DNA from: Thermoanaerobaculales bacterium
GTDB taxonomy: Bacteria > Acidobacteriota > Thermoanaerobaculia > Thermoanaerobaculales > Sulfomarinibacteraceae
DNA length: 11,919 nt
Direction: 5' to 3'
Assembly (NCBI GenBank): GCA_029938595.1
Contig: JAOZUP010000084.1
Location: 1-11,919, forward strand
Shown: one piece after another, positions 1 to 7,092 of the stretch
Layout of the letters: each line of letters begins with the position of its first letter
Numbering within the stretch: position 1 is the first letter of the stretch
Made by a program: the position numbers and the translations under genes
The notes under the pieces: generated by a model
Told to the model about the DNA's origin: nothing
Database searches by the model: none
What the model saw: only the letters and a program-made list of their open reading frames with translations

Positions 1-13
1 GGCAAGGAGCAAC

Positions 14-1543
14 ATGACACCGATGAAATCTGCGCCGATCGACAAGCAGGTATTCTGGCCAGCGTTGATCGTGGTAGTGGCAGCCATTGTGCCGTTGATG
101 GTGTTTCCGGATCAGAGTGCTGCCGTTCTGAACCGGGTCATGGTGTTCATCACCCATAGCTTCGGCTTTCTCTTCCTCTGGTTTGCCGTCGCGTGCCTCG
201 GCGTGCTCCTGTGGTTCGCCTTCGGGAAATACGGGTCGGTCAGGTTTGGGGGGGTGGATGCCGAGCCCGAGTTCCGGAAGCTGAGTTGGATCGCGATGCT
301 CTTCTGCGCCGGGATCGGAACCTCGCTGCTGTACTGGGCCACCATCGAGTGGGTCTATTACTACCAGGCGCCCCCCTTCGGCATCGAGGCCGAGTCGGCC
401 GAGGCGGCCCACTGGGCGGCGATGTACGGGCTTTTCCACTGGGGGCCGTTGGCGTGGGCGCTCTACTGCGTCCCGGCCCTTCCCATCGCTTACGCCTTCC
501 ACAATCGGAAGATCCCTTTTCTCCGAATCAGTCAGGCTTGCCGCGGTGTCATCGGTGACCGCGCCGACGGGCCGCTCGGCAAGGTCATCGATGTGCTCTT
601 TATCTTCGGTCTCGTCGGCGGCACCGGCACCTCGCTTGGTCTCGGCACCCCGATCCTCTCCGAATCCATCAGCACCCTGCTCCACATCGAGCGCACCTTC
701 GCCCTCGACGCCTTCGTGATCGTTATCTGGACAGCGATCTTCGGCACCACCGTTTACCTCGGGATGGAGAAGGGCATCAAGCGGCTCGCCGACGCCAACG
801 TGTATCTCGGATTTTTCCTACTCGCCTTCGTGCTGGTCTTCGGGCCGACGGTCTTCATCCTCGACACCTTCACCAATAGCCTCGGACTCCTTGCCACGAA
901 TTTCTTTAAGATGAGCTTTTACACCGATCCCGTTGGGGTGTCCGGGTTTCCACAGACCTGGACGGTCTTTTACTGGGCGTGGTGGATCGCCTACGCCCCA
1001 TTCATGGGGCTCTTCGTGGCCAGGATCTCGAGGGGCAGGACCATTCGCGAGGTGGTCGGGGCCAACCTGGTGTGGGGAAGCCTAGGCTGCTGGCTCTTCT
1101 TCGCCACCTTCGGCAACACCGCGCTGCACGACCAGCTCAACGGCACGGTGCCGGTCATCAGCATCATGAACGAAGCCTCGCCGCAGGCGGCGATTGTGGC
1201 TGTGGTCAACGCCCTTCCCCTGGGCACGTTCGTTTTGGTTCTTTTTGTGGCCATGGCGTTCATCTACTCCGCGACCACGCTCCAGGCCTCGGCATACACG
1301 ATCGCCTCGGTGGCCTCTAGGGAGCTGGTGGCGGGTGAGTCGGAGCCGCTGCGGTGGAATCGGCTCTTCTGGGCGGTGGCGCTGGGCGGGATGGCGGTCG
1401 CCCTGATGTACCTCGGTGGGCTCAGGCCACTGCAGACGGCCTCGTTGATCGTTGCCCTGCCGTTGATTTTTGTTATCGCGCTCTCTGTGTGGTCGCTTCT
1501 CAGGTGGCTGAAGGAGGACGGGATGGGGGAGCCGAAATGCTGA
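14..1543 (+). CDS. BCCT-family quaternary ammonium transporter (CaiT/BetP-like)
   Basis: This is an inner-membrane transporter for a trimethylammonium compound such as carnitine, betaine, choline or gamma-butyrobetaine. Its 509 residues with about twelve hydrophobic helices match the usual BCCT length. The family signature is clear in TM8: residues 318-324 contain FYWAWW, followed by Tyr327, Met331 and the ARISRGR loop. Trp323, Trp324 and Tyr327 form the aromatic substrate cage in CaiT, and the numbering coincides with E. coli CaiT as I recall it. Trp143 in HWG of TM4 is a second cage residue. Position 262, where CaiT has the Arg that makes it a cation-independent antiporter, is Asn here (ADANVYLGF). 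That argues for Na+ or H+ coupling as in BetP, rather than strict carnitine/butyrobetaine exchange. The ATG at 14 is preceded by AAGGAG at 4-9. The 3' end overlaps the next gene by seven bases. Family assignment is very secure; the exact substrate is inferred from the neighbouring CaiD-like enzyme. Confidence 0.93.
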   Translation: MTPMKSAPIDKQVFWPALIVVVAAIVPLMVFPDQSAAVLNRVMVFITHSFGFLFLWFAVACLGVLLWFAFGKYGSVRFGGVDAEPEFRKLSWIAMLFCAGIGTSLLYWATIEWVYYYQAPPFGIEAESAEAAHWAAMYGLFHWGPLAWALYCVPALPIAYAFHNRKIPFLRISQACRGVIGDRADGPLGKVIDVLFIFGLVGGTGTSLGLGTPILSESISTLLHIERTFALDAFVIVIWTAIFGTTVYLGMEKGIKRLADANVYLGFFLLAFVLVFGPTVFILDTFTNSLGLLATNFFKMSFYTDPVGVSGFPQTWTVFYWAWWIAYAPFMGLFVARISRGRTIREVVGANLVWGSLGCWLFFATFGNTALHDQLNGTVPVISIMNEASPQAAIVAVVNALPLGTFVLVLFVAMAFIYSATTLQASAYTIASVASRELVAGESEPLRWNRLFWAVALGGMAVALMYLGGLRPLQTASLIVALPLIFVIALSVWSLLRWLKEDGMGEPKC

Positions 1544-2511
1544 AGACACGGCTGACCAAAATGTTAGACATCGAACATCCCATCGTGCAGGGAGGGATGC
1601 AGCGCGTCTCAACGGCGGAGCTCGTTGCTGCCGTGGCCAACGCCGGAGCTTTGGGATTTTTGAGCGCGTTGACACAACCCACTCCCGAGGCGCTGGTGGC
1701 TGAGATCGAACGCACCCGATCGATGACCGACAGACCCTTCGGGGTCAACCTGACGATCCTGCCGAGCCGGAAACCACCACCGTATGAAGAGTACGGCAAT
1801 GCCATTGTCGAGTCCGGCATCAAGGTAGTGGAGACCGCGGGTTATAGCCCGGAGCCCTTCATGCCGATGTTCAACGCGGCCGGCATCAAGGTCGTCCACA
1901 AGTGCACCGCCATCAAGCACGCCAAGAAGGCACAGAAGGTGGGGTGTGCGGCGGTATCGATCGACGGTTTCGAGGCGGCCGGCCACCCCGGCGAGGACGA
2001 CATCGGATCGCTCGTCCTTCTGCCTCGCGCTGTGGACGAGTTGGATGTGCCGGTGATCGCGTGTGGTGGATTCAGCGACGGCCGTGGTCTGGTGGCTGCG
2101 TTGGCCCTGGGGGCCGAGGCGGTCAGCATGGGGACCCGTTTTTTGGGGACGCAGGAGGCGCCCGTCCACGACAATCTGAAACAGAAGTTGATCGAGGCCA
2201 GTGAGCTCGACACCCAGCTGATCTTCCGCCCATTCAGGAACACAGCCCGGGTCTTCAAGAACTCAGTGGCCCTCGAGGTCGCGGAGATCGAAAAGCGACC
2301 CGGAGCTGAGTTCAGCGACGTTTCCGAGCTGGTTGCGGGCGAACGCGGGGGGGTCGTGCTCGATACCGGCGACATGGAGCACGGAATCTGGTGGGCTGGC
2401 ATCTCGACGGGTTTGATCTACGACATCCCGACAGTTGCGGAGTTGGTGTCTCGGATTGTCTCGGACGCTGAAAAGATAATCAACGAGAGGTTGCGCAAGT
2501 TGTCGCAGTGA
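1537..2511 (+). CDS. FMN-dependent oxidoreductase, nitronate monooxygenase/FabK (enoyl reductase II) family
   Basis: A 324-residue TIM-barrel flavoprotein. Family marks are the N-terminal HPIVQGGMQ, the SIDGFEAAGHPG segment with His150 at the position of the NMO catalytic His, the FMN phosphate-binding segment ACGGFSDGRG, and MGTRFLGTQEA near the C-terminus. The family includes nitronate monooxygenases, FabK enoyl-ACP reductases and many NAD(P)H-dependent flavin oxidoreductases, so sequence alone does not fix the reaction. Lying between a quaternary-amine transporter and acyl-CoA enzymes, it may act on a CoA thioester, for example reducing or oxidising an enoyl-CoA; this is inference. The ATG at 1537 is chosen because GGGGGAG (1525-1531) lies five bases upstream and the protein then begins MLKTRLTKML, the usual family start. 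A longer reading frame open from 1354 would lie inside the transporter gene. Start and transporter stop overlap as ATGCTGA, which suggests coupling. Confidence 0.88.
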   Translation: MLKTRLTKMLDIEHPIVQGGMQRVSTAELVAAVANAGALGFLSALTQPTPEALVAEIERTRSMTDRPFGVNLTILPSRKPPPYEEYGNAIVESGIKVVETAGYSPEPFMPMFNAAGIKVVHKCTAIKHAKKAQKVGCAAVSIDGFEAAGHPGEDDIGSLVLLPRAVDELDVPVIACGGFSDGRGLVAALALGAEAVSMGTRFLGTQEAPVHDNLKQKLIEASELDTQLIFRPFRNTARVFKNSVALEVAEIEKRPGAEFSDVSELVAGERGGVVLDTGDMEHGIWWAGISTGLIYDIPTVAELVSRIVSDAEKIINERLRKLSQ

Positions 2512-2521
2512 ACCGCACCTC

Positions 2522-2527
2522 GGGAGA
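2522..2527 (+). promoter_or_regulatory. Ribosome binding site that decides the ligase start
   Basis: GGGAGA lies seven bases before the ATG at 2535. It favours that codon over the in-frame GTG at 2508, which overlaps the preceding stop as GTGA and has no comparable purine-rich site. Confidence 0.55.
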
Positions 2528-2534
2528 AGACCAC

Positions 2535-4589
2535 ATGTCATTCGCGCGGTTGCTACAACCGAATTCCATTGCAGTCTTTGGTGGCGGAGTGGCCGAGGAG
2601 CTCGTCCGCCAATGCGATCGCATGGGATACGCCGGTGAAATCTGGCCTGTCCACCCCAAAAAAGAGGAAATCCTGGGGCGAAAGGTCTACCGTTCGGTAG
2701 AAGACCTCCCGGGGAGCCCCGATGTCGCCTATGTCGGAGTGAACCGCAACCTCACCATCGATATCGTCAGAGATCTCGCAGCCCGGGATGCGGGTGGCGC
2801 GATCTGCTATGCCACGGGCTTCACCGAGGCGGGCGAGGAGGGCTCCGAACTCGAAAGACAACTACTCCAGGCGTCGGGCAAGATGCCCCTCGTCGGGCCG
2901 AACTGTTACGGGCTTCTTAACTACCTCGATGGTGCGATTTTGTGGCCCGACCAGCAAGGTGGCCGGCGCGTGGACAAAGGGGCGGCCATCATTTCGATGT
3001 CCTCCAACGTGGCGTTCAATCTTTCCATGCAGCGACGCGGTCTGCCGATCGCCTACATGATGTCCCTGGGAAACCAGCTGAAGTTTGAACTCCACGATGC
3101 GATCGTCATGTTTGCTCGACAGGAGCGGGTCACGGCGCTGGGGCTCTACGTGGAAGCGATGTCGGACCCGAGGGCCTTCCAGGACGCGGTCGACGTTGCC
3201 CGGGAGCTGGGCAAACCAATCGTTGCACTCAAGACCGGCCGCTCCGACGTCGCTCAGAAGATCGTCGTATCCCATACGGCGTCGCTCGCCGGATCCGACG
3301 CCCTGGTGAGTGATCTCTTCGACCGCCTTGGTGTGGCGCGAGTCGACTCCCTGGAAGCCCTCATGGAAGCGCTCAAGGTGCTGCACGTTCTTGGCCCGTT
3401 GAATGGAGGCAGGGTCGGGGCCATGAGCACCTCGGGCGGCGACCTCACGCTTCTTGCCGACGCGATGATGGGCACCGGCCTGACCATGCCGCCGCTGTCT
3501 GAGGGGGTGACGCAACGTCTCCGATCAACGGTGCATGAGCGGATGGTGGCCGCCAATCCACTCGACTACCAGATGTTCGACTGGAATGACGCTGATCGCC
3601 TGGCCGATACCTTTACCGCGTTCAACTCCGAAGACTTCGATGTGTCGCTGTGTTTGCTGGATTACCCCAGAGAAGACCTGTGCGATCAGTCGACCTGGGC
3701 TGGAGCCGAGCAAGGATTTGTGCGGGCCGTTCGCCAGGCCGGCGCCAAGGGTGCCGTGCTGTCGACCTTTTCGGATACCATCTCGGAGACGGTGGCGGCG
3801 CGCCTGATGAATGAGGGTATCGCTCCGCTGGCGGGGATCGATGCCGGGCTCGCCGGTATCCAGGCGGGGGTCGACGTGGGGGCAGCCTGGAGACGTTCTC
3901 CCGATCCACCGCTCCTCTCGGACGTTGGCCAATGGGAGGACGATCCGGTTAAGGTCCTGGACGAGGTCGAATCCAAGGATCTTCTTGCCCAGAGCGGCGT
4001 GCCCGTTCCCTCGTCAATAGTCGTTCGTGACGCGCGGGAGGCAGTTTTAGCAGCAGAAGAACTGGGCTACCCGGTGGTCGTCAAGGCGCTGGGCGTCGCC
4101 CACAAGACCAATGTTGGAGGCGTCAGGCTCGACCTGGGAAGTGCTGACGAGGTGTCGGCGGCGGTGACGCAGATCTCACACGTGTCCGAGTCCTTTCTGA
4201 TCGAGAAGATGGTAGATGGCGTCGTGGCCGAACTCATCGTCGGTGTCGCTCGGGATGAACAATTTGGCCCCTATCTGCTGATCGGAGGCGGGGGGGTTCT
4301 GGTCGAGTTGATGCGGGACAGTGCGTCACTCCTGCTACCGGTCACCAGAGAGCGGGTGATGGAAGTACTGGGAGGGCTGAAATGTGCGCCGCTGTTCGAC
4401 GGTTTCAGAGGGAGGCCTCGCGCAGACCTGAGTGGGGCGGCCGATGTCATCCTGGCGATCGCCGCCTTAGTCGAGAAAGACCTCGCTTCTATTGTCGAGC
4501 TCGACATCAATCCGTTGATGCTCCTGGCCGAAGGTCAGGGGGTGGTCGCGGCCGATGCCCTGATCAGTCTGCGGGAGAAAAAGCAATGA
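2535..4589 (+). CDS. Acyl-CoA ligase, ADP(NDP)-forming, fused alpha-beta type
   Basis: This protein makes an acyl-CoA from a free acid, CoA and ATP, releasing ADP and phosphate, and is reversible in the family. Its 684 residues show the fused order of ADP-forming acetyl-CoA synthetases. An N-terminal CoA-binding Rossmann domain opens with LLQPNSIAVFGGG. A succinyl-CoA-ligase-like region carries SHTASLAGS, whose His247 is the phosphorylated residue in the family. A C-terminal ATP-grasp part (about 480-684) shows VVVKALGVAHKTNVGGV, the GGGGVLVEL loop and VELDINPL. All key motifs are intact. In this operon it is the obvious candidate for activating the imported substrate, taking the place of the AMP-forming CaiC ligase and CaiB CoA-transferase of enterobacteria; that role is inferred. 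The start at 2535 gives the normal MSFARLLQPNSIAVFG opening. The stop overlaps the next start as ATGA. Confidence 0.88.
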   Translation: MSFARLLQPNSIAVFGGGVAEELVRQCDRMGYAGEIWPVHPKKEEILGRKVYRSVEDLPGSPDVAYVGVNRNLTIDIVRDLAARDAGGAICYATGFTEAGEEGSELERQLLQASGKMPLVGPNCYGLLNYLDGAILWPDQQGGRRVDKGAAIISMSSNVAFNLSMQRRGLPIAYMMSLGNQLKFELHDAIVMFARQERVTALGLYVEAMSDPRAFQDAVDVARELGKPIVALKTGRSDVAQKIVVSHTASLAGSDALVSDLFDRLGVARVDSLEALMEALKVLHVLGPLNGGRVGAMSTSGGDLTLLADAMMGTGLTMPPLSEGVTQRLRSTVHERMVAANPLDYQMFDWNDADRLADTFTAFNSEDFDVSLCLLDYPREDLCDQSTWAGAEQGFVRAVRQAGAKGAVLSTFSDTISETVAARLMNEGIAPLAGIDAGLAGIQAGVDVGAAWRRSPDPPLLSDVGQWEDDPVKVLDEVESKDLLAQSGVPVPSSIVVRDAREAVLAAEELGYPVVVKALGVAHKTNVGGVRLDLGSADEVSAAVTQISHVSESFLIEKMVDGVVAELIVGVARDEQFGPYLLIGGGGVLVELMRDSASLLLPVTRERVMEVLGGLKCAPLFDGFRGRPRADLSGAADVILAIAALVEKDLASIVELDINPLMLLAEGQGVVAADALISLREKKQ

Positions 4590-5368
4590 GTGATTTCCTC
4601 AAGATCAGCCGAAACTCTCAGATTCTCGAGATCGTCTTGGACAGGCCCAAGGCTAACGCGCTCGATGCCCCATCGAGCCGGGAGATGGGCAAGCTCTTCG
4701 CCGAGTTTCGCGATGATCCAAGACTCAGAGTCGCGATTCTGACGGGTGCGGGCGAAAAGTTCTTCTCCGGAGGATGGGATTTGAATGCCGTGGCCGACGG
4801 CGAGGAGTATCTCGGAGATTTCGGAGAAGGTGGGTTTGGCGGCTTCCCGGAGATGACGGACCTGCTCAAGCCTGTCATCTGTGCCGTCAACGGCATGGCC
4901 ATCGGCGCCGGTTTTGAAATGCTATTGCGAGCAGACTTCGTCATCGCGGCCGAGCATGCTCGGTTCATGCTGCCGGAGGTTCGTATTGGTGTCGCACCCG
5001 ATGTAGGCACTTTTTTGTTGCCGAAGTTGTTACCCCGCCAAAAAGCACTCGAGATCCTCATGACCGGTCGGCAATTCAGCGCCCGCGATTTGGCGTCTCT
5101 CGGGCTCATCAACGAGGTCGTGCCGGCGGCCGAACTGATGGAACGGGCTCGCGCGTTTGCTGAGGATCTGTGCCGTGCCGCCCCTTTGTCGCTGGCGGCG
5201 ATCAAGGAAGCGGTACACCTGACCGAGAATCTCTCGTTTGAAGAGAGTTATGCAGCGCTGCGATCCCGATCCTGGCCGGCTTTCATGAAGATGCTCGAAA
5301 GCAGCGACTCTCAGGAGGGTGCCAAAGCCTTCGTCGAAAAGAGAGAGCCCGAGTGGAAGGGCCGGTGA
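4586..5368 (+). CDS. caiD: CaiD-like crotonobetainyl-CoA hydratase (enoyl-CoA hydratase family)
   Basis: A 260-residue crotonase-fold protein. It resembles E. coli CaiD over its whole length, with dense shared blocks as I recall the CaiD sequence: ILEIVLDRPKANALDA near the N-terminus, FRDDPRLRVAILTGAGEKFF, GGWDL, KPVICAVNG, and the C-terminal EKREPEWKGR. The two acidic catalytic residues are present as Glu111 in GFEM and Glu131 in LPEVRIG, at the same numbers as the CaiD active-site glutamates. CaiD interconverts L-carnitinyl-CoA and crotonobetainyl-CoA. This is the strongest hint that the operon handles carnitine or a close relative. A general short-chain enoyl-CoA hydratase is the main alternative. 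The ATG at 4586 overlaps the ligase stop by four bases, with GGGAG at 4573-4577 as ribosome binding site. The open frame extends upstream to 4382, but that part lies inside the ligase gene and is not expected to be translated. Confidence 0.82.
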   Translation: MSDFLKISRNSQILEIVLDRPKANALDAPSSREMGKLFAEFRDDPRLRVAILTGAGEKFFSGGWDLNAVADGEEYLGDFGEGGFGGFPEMTDLLKPVICAVNGMAIGAGFEMLLRADFVIAAEHARFMLPEVRIGVAPDVGTFLLPKLLPRQKALEILMTGRQFSARDLASLGLINEVVPAAELMERARAFAEDLCRAAPLSLAAIKEAVHLTENLSFEESYAALRSRSWPAFMKMLESSDSQEGAKAFVEKREPEWKGR

Positions 5369-5387
5369 ACGGCGTGGAGGAATCTGA

Positions 5388-6251
5388 GTGAACAACCGTG
5401 TTGGACTCAAATCGCTGCAGGGACGATTGGAGGATCCGTGTTTCGAGATCATCCCGCTCAAGGGTATTGAAAAAAAGTTGGGGGGCCTTCCCCCTGGGTC
5501 CGATGTGGCCATCACCTGCTCACCCGACAAGGGGATCCCTGCGACCCTCGATCTGACCCGTCGCCTTATGAACAGCGGGTTTACGTTGATACCTCACATC
5601 GCCGCGCGAATGGTCGAAGATGAGGCCCACCTCCGCGACATCCTCGGCCAACTCGACGGACTCGGGGTTCACCGGATCTTCGTTGTCGGCGGTGACGCCG
5701 AGCAGCCGGCGGGGAATTTCGACTCATCTCTCCAGTTACTGCAACTGATGTCGACTCTCGATCACAGCATCGACGTCGTCGGCATTGGCGCCTACCCCGA
5801 GGGACACCCGCTGATTGACGACCCGATCCTCCTCAAGTTTCTCCAGGAGAAGCAACCATTTGCTGCTTACATGGTCACCCAGATGTGTTTCGACCCCGAG
5901 ACGATCGTGGACTGGCTGCGAAGGATTCGCGCCGAAGGTGTCGACTTGCCGGTGCACATCGGAGTCCCCGGGGTCGGCGAGCGGGCCAAGCTGTTACGGG
6001 TCGCCCTCAAGATCGGTGTTGGGCAATCGGCGCGATTTCTCAGGTCGAATCTCGGGCTGGTCGGGCGGATGATAAAGCCCGGGGGCTACAGCCCGGACGA
6101 GCTGCTCCTCGGATTGGCACCCCATTTCGATATGCCTCCCTACGGTATCGAAGGTGTGCACTTCTACTCGTTCAACCAGATCGAAAGCACTGAGAAATGG
6201 CGGGCCGAGATGTTGGCCCGACTGCGCGATGGAAAGGACACGAAAGCATGA
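5388..6251 (+). CDS. Divergent methylenetetrahydrofolate reductase (MetF-like)
   Basis: A 287-residue flavin TIM-barrel protein of the MTHFR family, which interconverts 5,10-methylene-THF and 5-methyl-THF. Glu20 in CFEIIP corresponds to the catalytic Glu of E. coli MetF (FEFFPP). Asp103 in VVGGDAEQP matches the folate-contacting Asp of its RGD segment. The end shows the typical GVHFYSFNQ. The usual VTYGAGGS segment is replaced by AITCSPDKG, and PHIAARMV and GAYPEGHP are characteristic of a non-canonical branch that I associate with methyl-group catabolism rather than methionine synthesis; this is from memory. In an operon for a trimethylammonium compound it could oxidise methyl-THF derived from N-demethylation, but no methyltransferase is visible in the window. 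The start is GTG at 5388, with GGAGG at 5376-5380 seven bases upstream. The gap after the hydratase gene is 19 bases. Family is confident; direction and role are inferred. Confidence 0.85.
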   Translation: MNNRVGLKSLQGRLEDPCFEIIPLKGIEKKLGGLPPGSDVAITCSPDKGIPATLDLTRRLMNSGFTLIPHIAARMVEDEAHLRDILGQLDGLGVHRIFVVGGDAEQPAGNFDSSLQLLQLMSTLDHSIDVVGIGAYPEGHPLIDDPILLKFLQEKQPFAAYMVTQMCFDPETIVDWLRRIRAEGVDLPVHIGVPGVGERAKLLRVALKIGVGQSARFLRSNLGLVGRMIKPGGYSPDELLLGLAPHFDMPPYGIEGVHFYSFNQIESTEKWRAEMLARLRDGKDTKA

Positions 6252-7024
6252 AATCGAGCGGGGAAATGACCGAGCAGGTCATCGTCGAGAAAGCAATAGA
6301 GCTGGGCGCGTCCTTGGCGGGAATCGCGAGCGTTGATGATCTCAAGGCCTCCAGATCCTTTGAAATCTACGACAAATCGCCCTACTACGACGAATATAGA
6401 GGCGTGGAATGGAAAAAGGAGCACAAATCGGTATTGGTGTGGGCGCTGGCCCATCCTCCATCCGAGCCCGTGCTCGATTGGTGGAGCCTCAAGGTCCCGG
6501 GCTTCACCCCGGGCAATCGTGTGCTGAGGAAGCAGTCGAGAAGGCTCCGGAAATGGCTGGGAGAAGAGCTTGGAATCTCCGCGCTCTCGCTGCCGTACCA
6601 GATCGAGTACGGAGGGACTTTTCTCAAGGATTCCGCCGTCCTTGCGGGCCTGGGGGTGATCGGCAAGAACAACCTCCTGGTCACGCCGGAGCTCGGTTCG
6701 GATCTGAGACTTCGAGGGATCTTCATGGAGGCCGAGCTCGAGCCGACCGGCCCGATCGAATTCGACCCGTGCGATGGCTGCGACATGCCCTGCCACAGCG
6801 CCTGTCCGAGGGGTGCGTTCCGAAGCGGGTCCTACGAGAGGTCGATCTGCAAGCAGGAAATGGACCAGAACGATGCCGATGTGGAGGTTCTCGATGGTTC
6901 GAAAATGGGCATCGAAGAGGCTTGCGACGTCATCGTGTACTGCCGGAAGTGTGAGGTGGCCTGCCCGGTAGGCCGAAAAGCCGTCGGCGTGGATTTCATC
7001 CTTCGTGAGGCAGTATTGCGCTGA
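6248..7024 (+). CDS. Short QueG-like iron-sulfur protein (double 4Fe-4S domain)
   Basis: A 258-residue protein resembling the core of epoxyqueuosine reductase QueG and the reductive-dehalogenase superfamily. The middle carries LKDSAVLAGLGVIGKNNLL followed by TPELGSDLRL, close to the QueG catalytic-Asp and IGKN region. The C-terminal part has Cys175, 178, 182 and 186 (C-x2-C-x3-C-x3-CP) and Cys232, 235 and 239 (C-x2-C-x3-CP). Cys201 or Cys226 could supply an eighth ligand, so two 4Fe-4S clusters are likely. It is much shorter than E. coli QueG (379 residues) and lacks its C-terminal repeat region, so tRNA modification is doubtful. QueG binds a corrinoid; corrinoid binding here is only an analogy. 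Position after MetF suggests a redox or activating role in one-carbon or quaternary-amine metabolism. ATG 6248 overlaps the MetF stop as ATGA, with AAGGA at 6234-6238. ATG 6266 is an alternative start. Confidence 0.8.
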   Translation: MKSSGEMTEQVIVEKAIELGASLAGIASVDDLKASRSFEIYDKSPYYDEYRGVEWKKEHKSVLVWALAHPPSEPVLDWWSLKVPGFTPGNRVLRKQSRRLRKWLGEELGISALSLPYQIEYGGTFLKDSAVLAGLGVIGKNNLLVTPELGSDLRLRGIFMEAELEPTGPIEFDPCDGCDMPCHSACPRGAFRSGSYERSICKQEMDQNDADVEVLDGSKMGIEEACDVIVYCRKCEVACPVGRKAVGVDFILREAVLR

Positions 7025-7026
7025 TC

Positions 7027-7061
7027 ATGGGGGAAACACCCCATTCTGCGGAAGTAGAATG
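7027..7061 (+). other. Two small overlapping hairpins after the operon
   Basis: ATGGGG (7027-7032) pairs with CCCCAT (7039-7044) across a six-base loop. CATTCT (7042-7047) pairs with AGAATG (7056-7061) across eight bases. The two share the CAT at 7042-7044 and so are mutually exclusive. No T-run follows, so this is not a standard intrinsic terminator. It lies in the 68-base gap between the operon and the lipoprotein gene and might be a weak terminator or an mRNA-end structure. Confidence 0.25.
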
Positions 7062-7080
7062 CAGAGCGAGATGAGATTGT

Positions 7081-7086
7081 GGGAGG
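7081..7086 (+). promoter_or_regulatory. Ribosome binding site that decides the lipoprotein start
   Basis: GGGAGG sits six bases before the GTG at 7093. The in-frame GTG at 7087 touches this site directly and would have no usable spacing, so 7093 is preferred. Confidence 0.55.
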
Positions 7087-7092
7087 GTGTTT

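Larger units (their letters stand above)
14..7024 (+). other. Putative six-gene operon for carnitine/betaine-type quaternary amine use
   Basis: Six genes run in one direction with overlaps or gaps of at most 23 bases: transporter, FMN oxidoreductase, ADP-forming acyl-CoA ligase, CaiD-like hydratase, MetF-like reductase and QueG-like Fe-S protein. Two junctions are ATGA stop-start overlaps, which usually mean translational coupling. No terminator-like structure or promoter was seen inside. The substrate assignment is inferred mainly from the CaiD-like enzyme and the BCCT transporter. The operon may begin upstream of the window, because only 13 bases precede the first start codon. A 68-base gap after 7024 separates it from the next gene, so its 3' limit is fairly clear. 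Confidence 0.75.

Noticed and set aside
1354..1536. A longer N-terminus for the FMN oxidoreductase beginning at 1354
   Set aside because: The extra 61 residues lie inside the transporter gene, do not resemble the family, and the family start with a good ribosome binding site is at 1537.
1082..1675. A 197-codon open frame on the - strand
   Set aside because: It is Arg/Pro/His-rich and antisense to two clear genes, as expected of a shadow in GC-rich DNA.
1609..2402. Two 186-codon open frames on the - strand across the FMN oxidoreductase gene
   Set aside because: Low-complexity composition and antisense to an intact conserved gene.
2862..3515. A 217-codon open frame on the - strand inside the ligase gene
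   Set aside because: Its translation has no recognisable motifs and its composition is that of an antisense shadow.
4382..4585. N-terminal extension of the CaiD-like gene
   Set aside because: It overlaps the ligase ATP-grasp region in another frame and is Arg-rich; the ATGA overlap at 4586 with a ribosome binding site matches the CaiD start.
7055..7060. TAGAAT as a possible -10 box before the lipoprotein gene
   Set aside because: No matching -35 hexamer is found about 17 bases upstream, and one hexamer alone is not enough.
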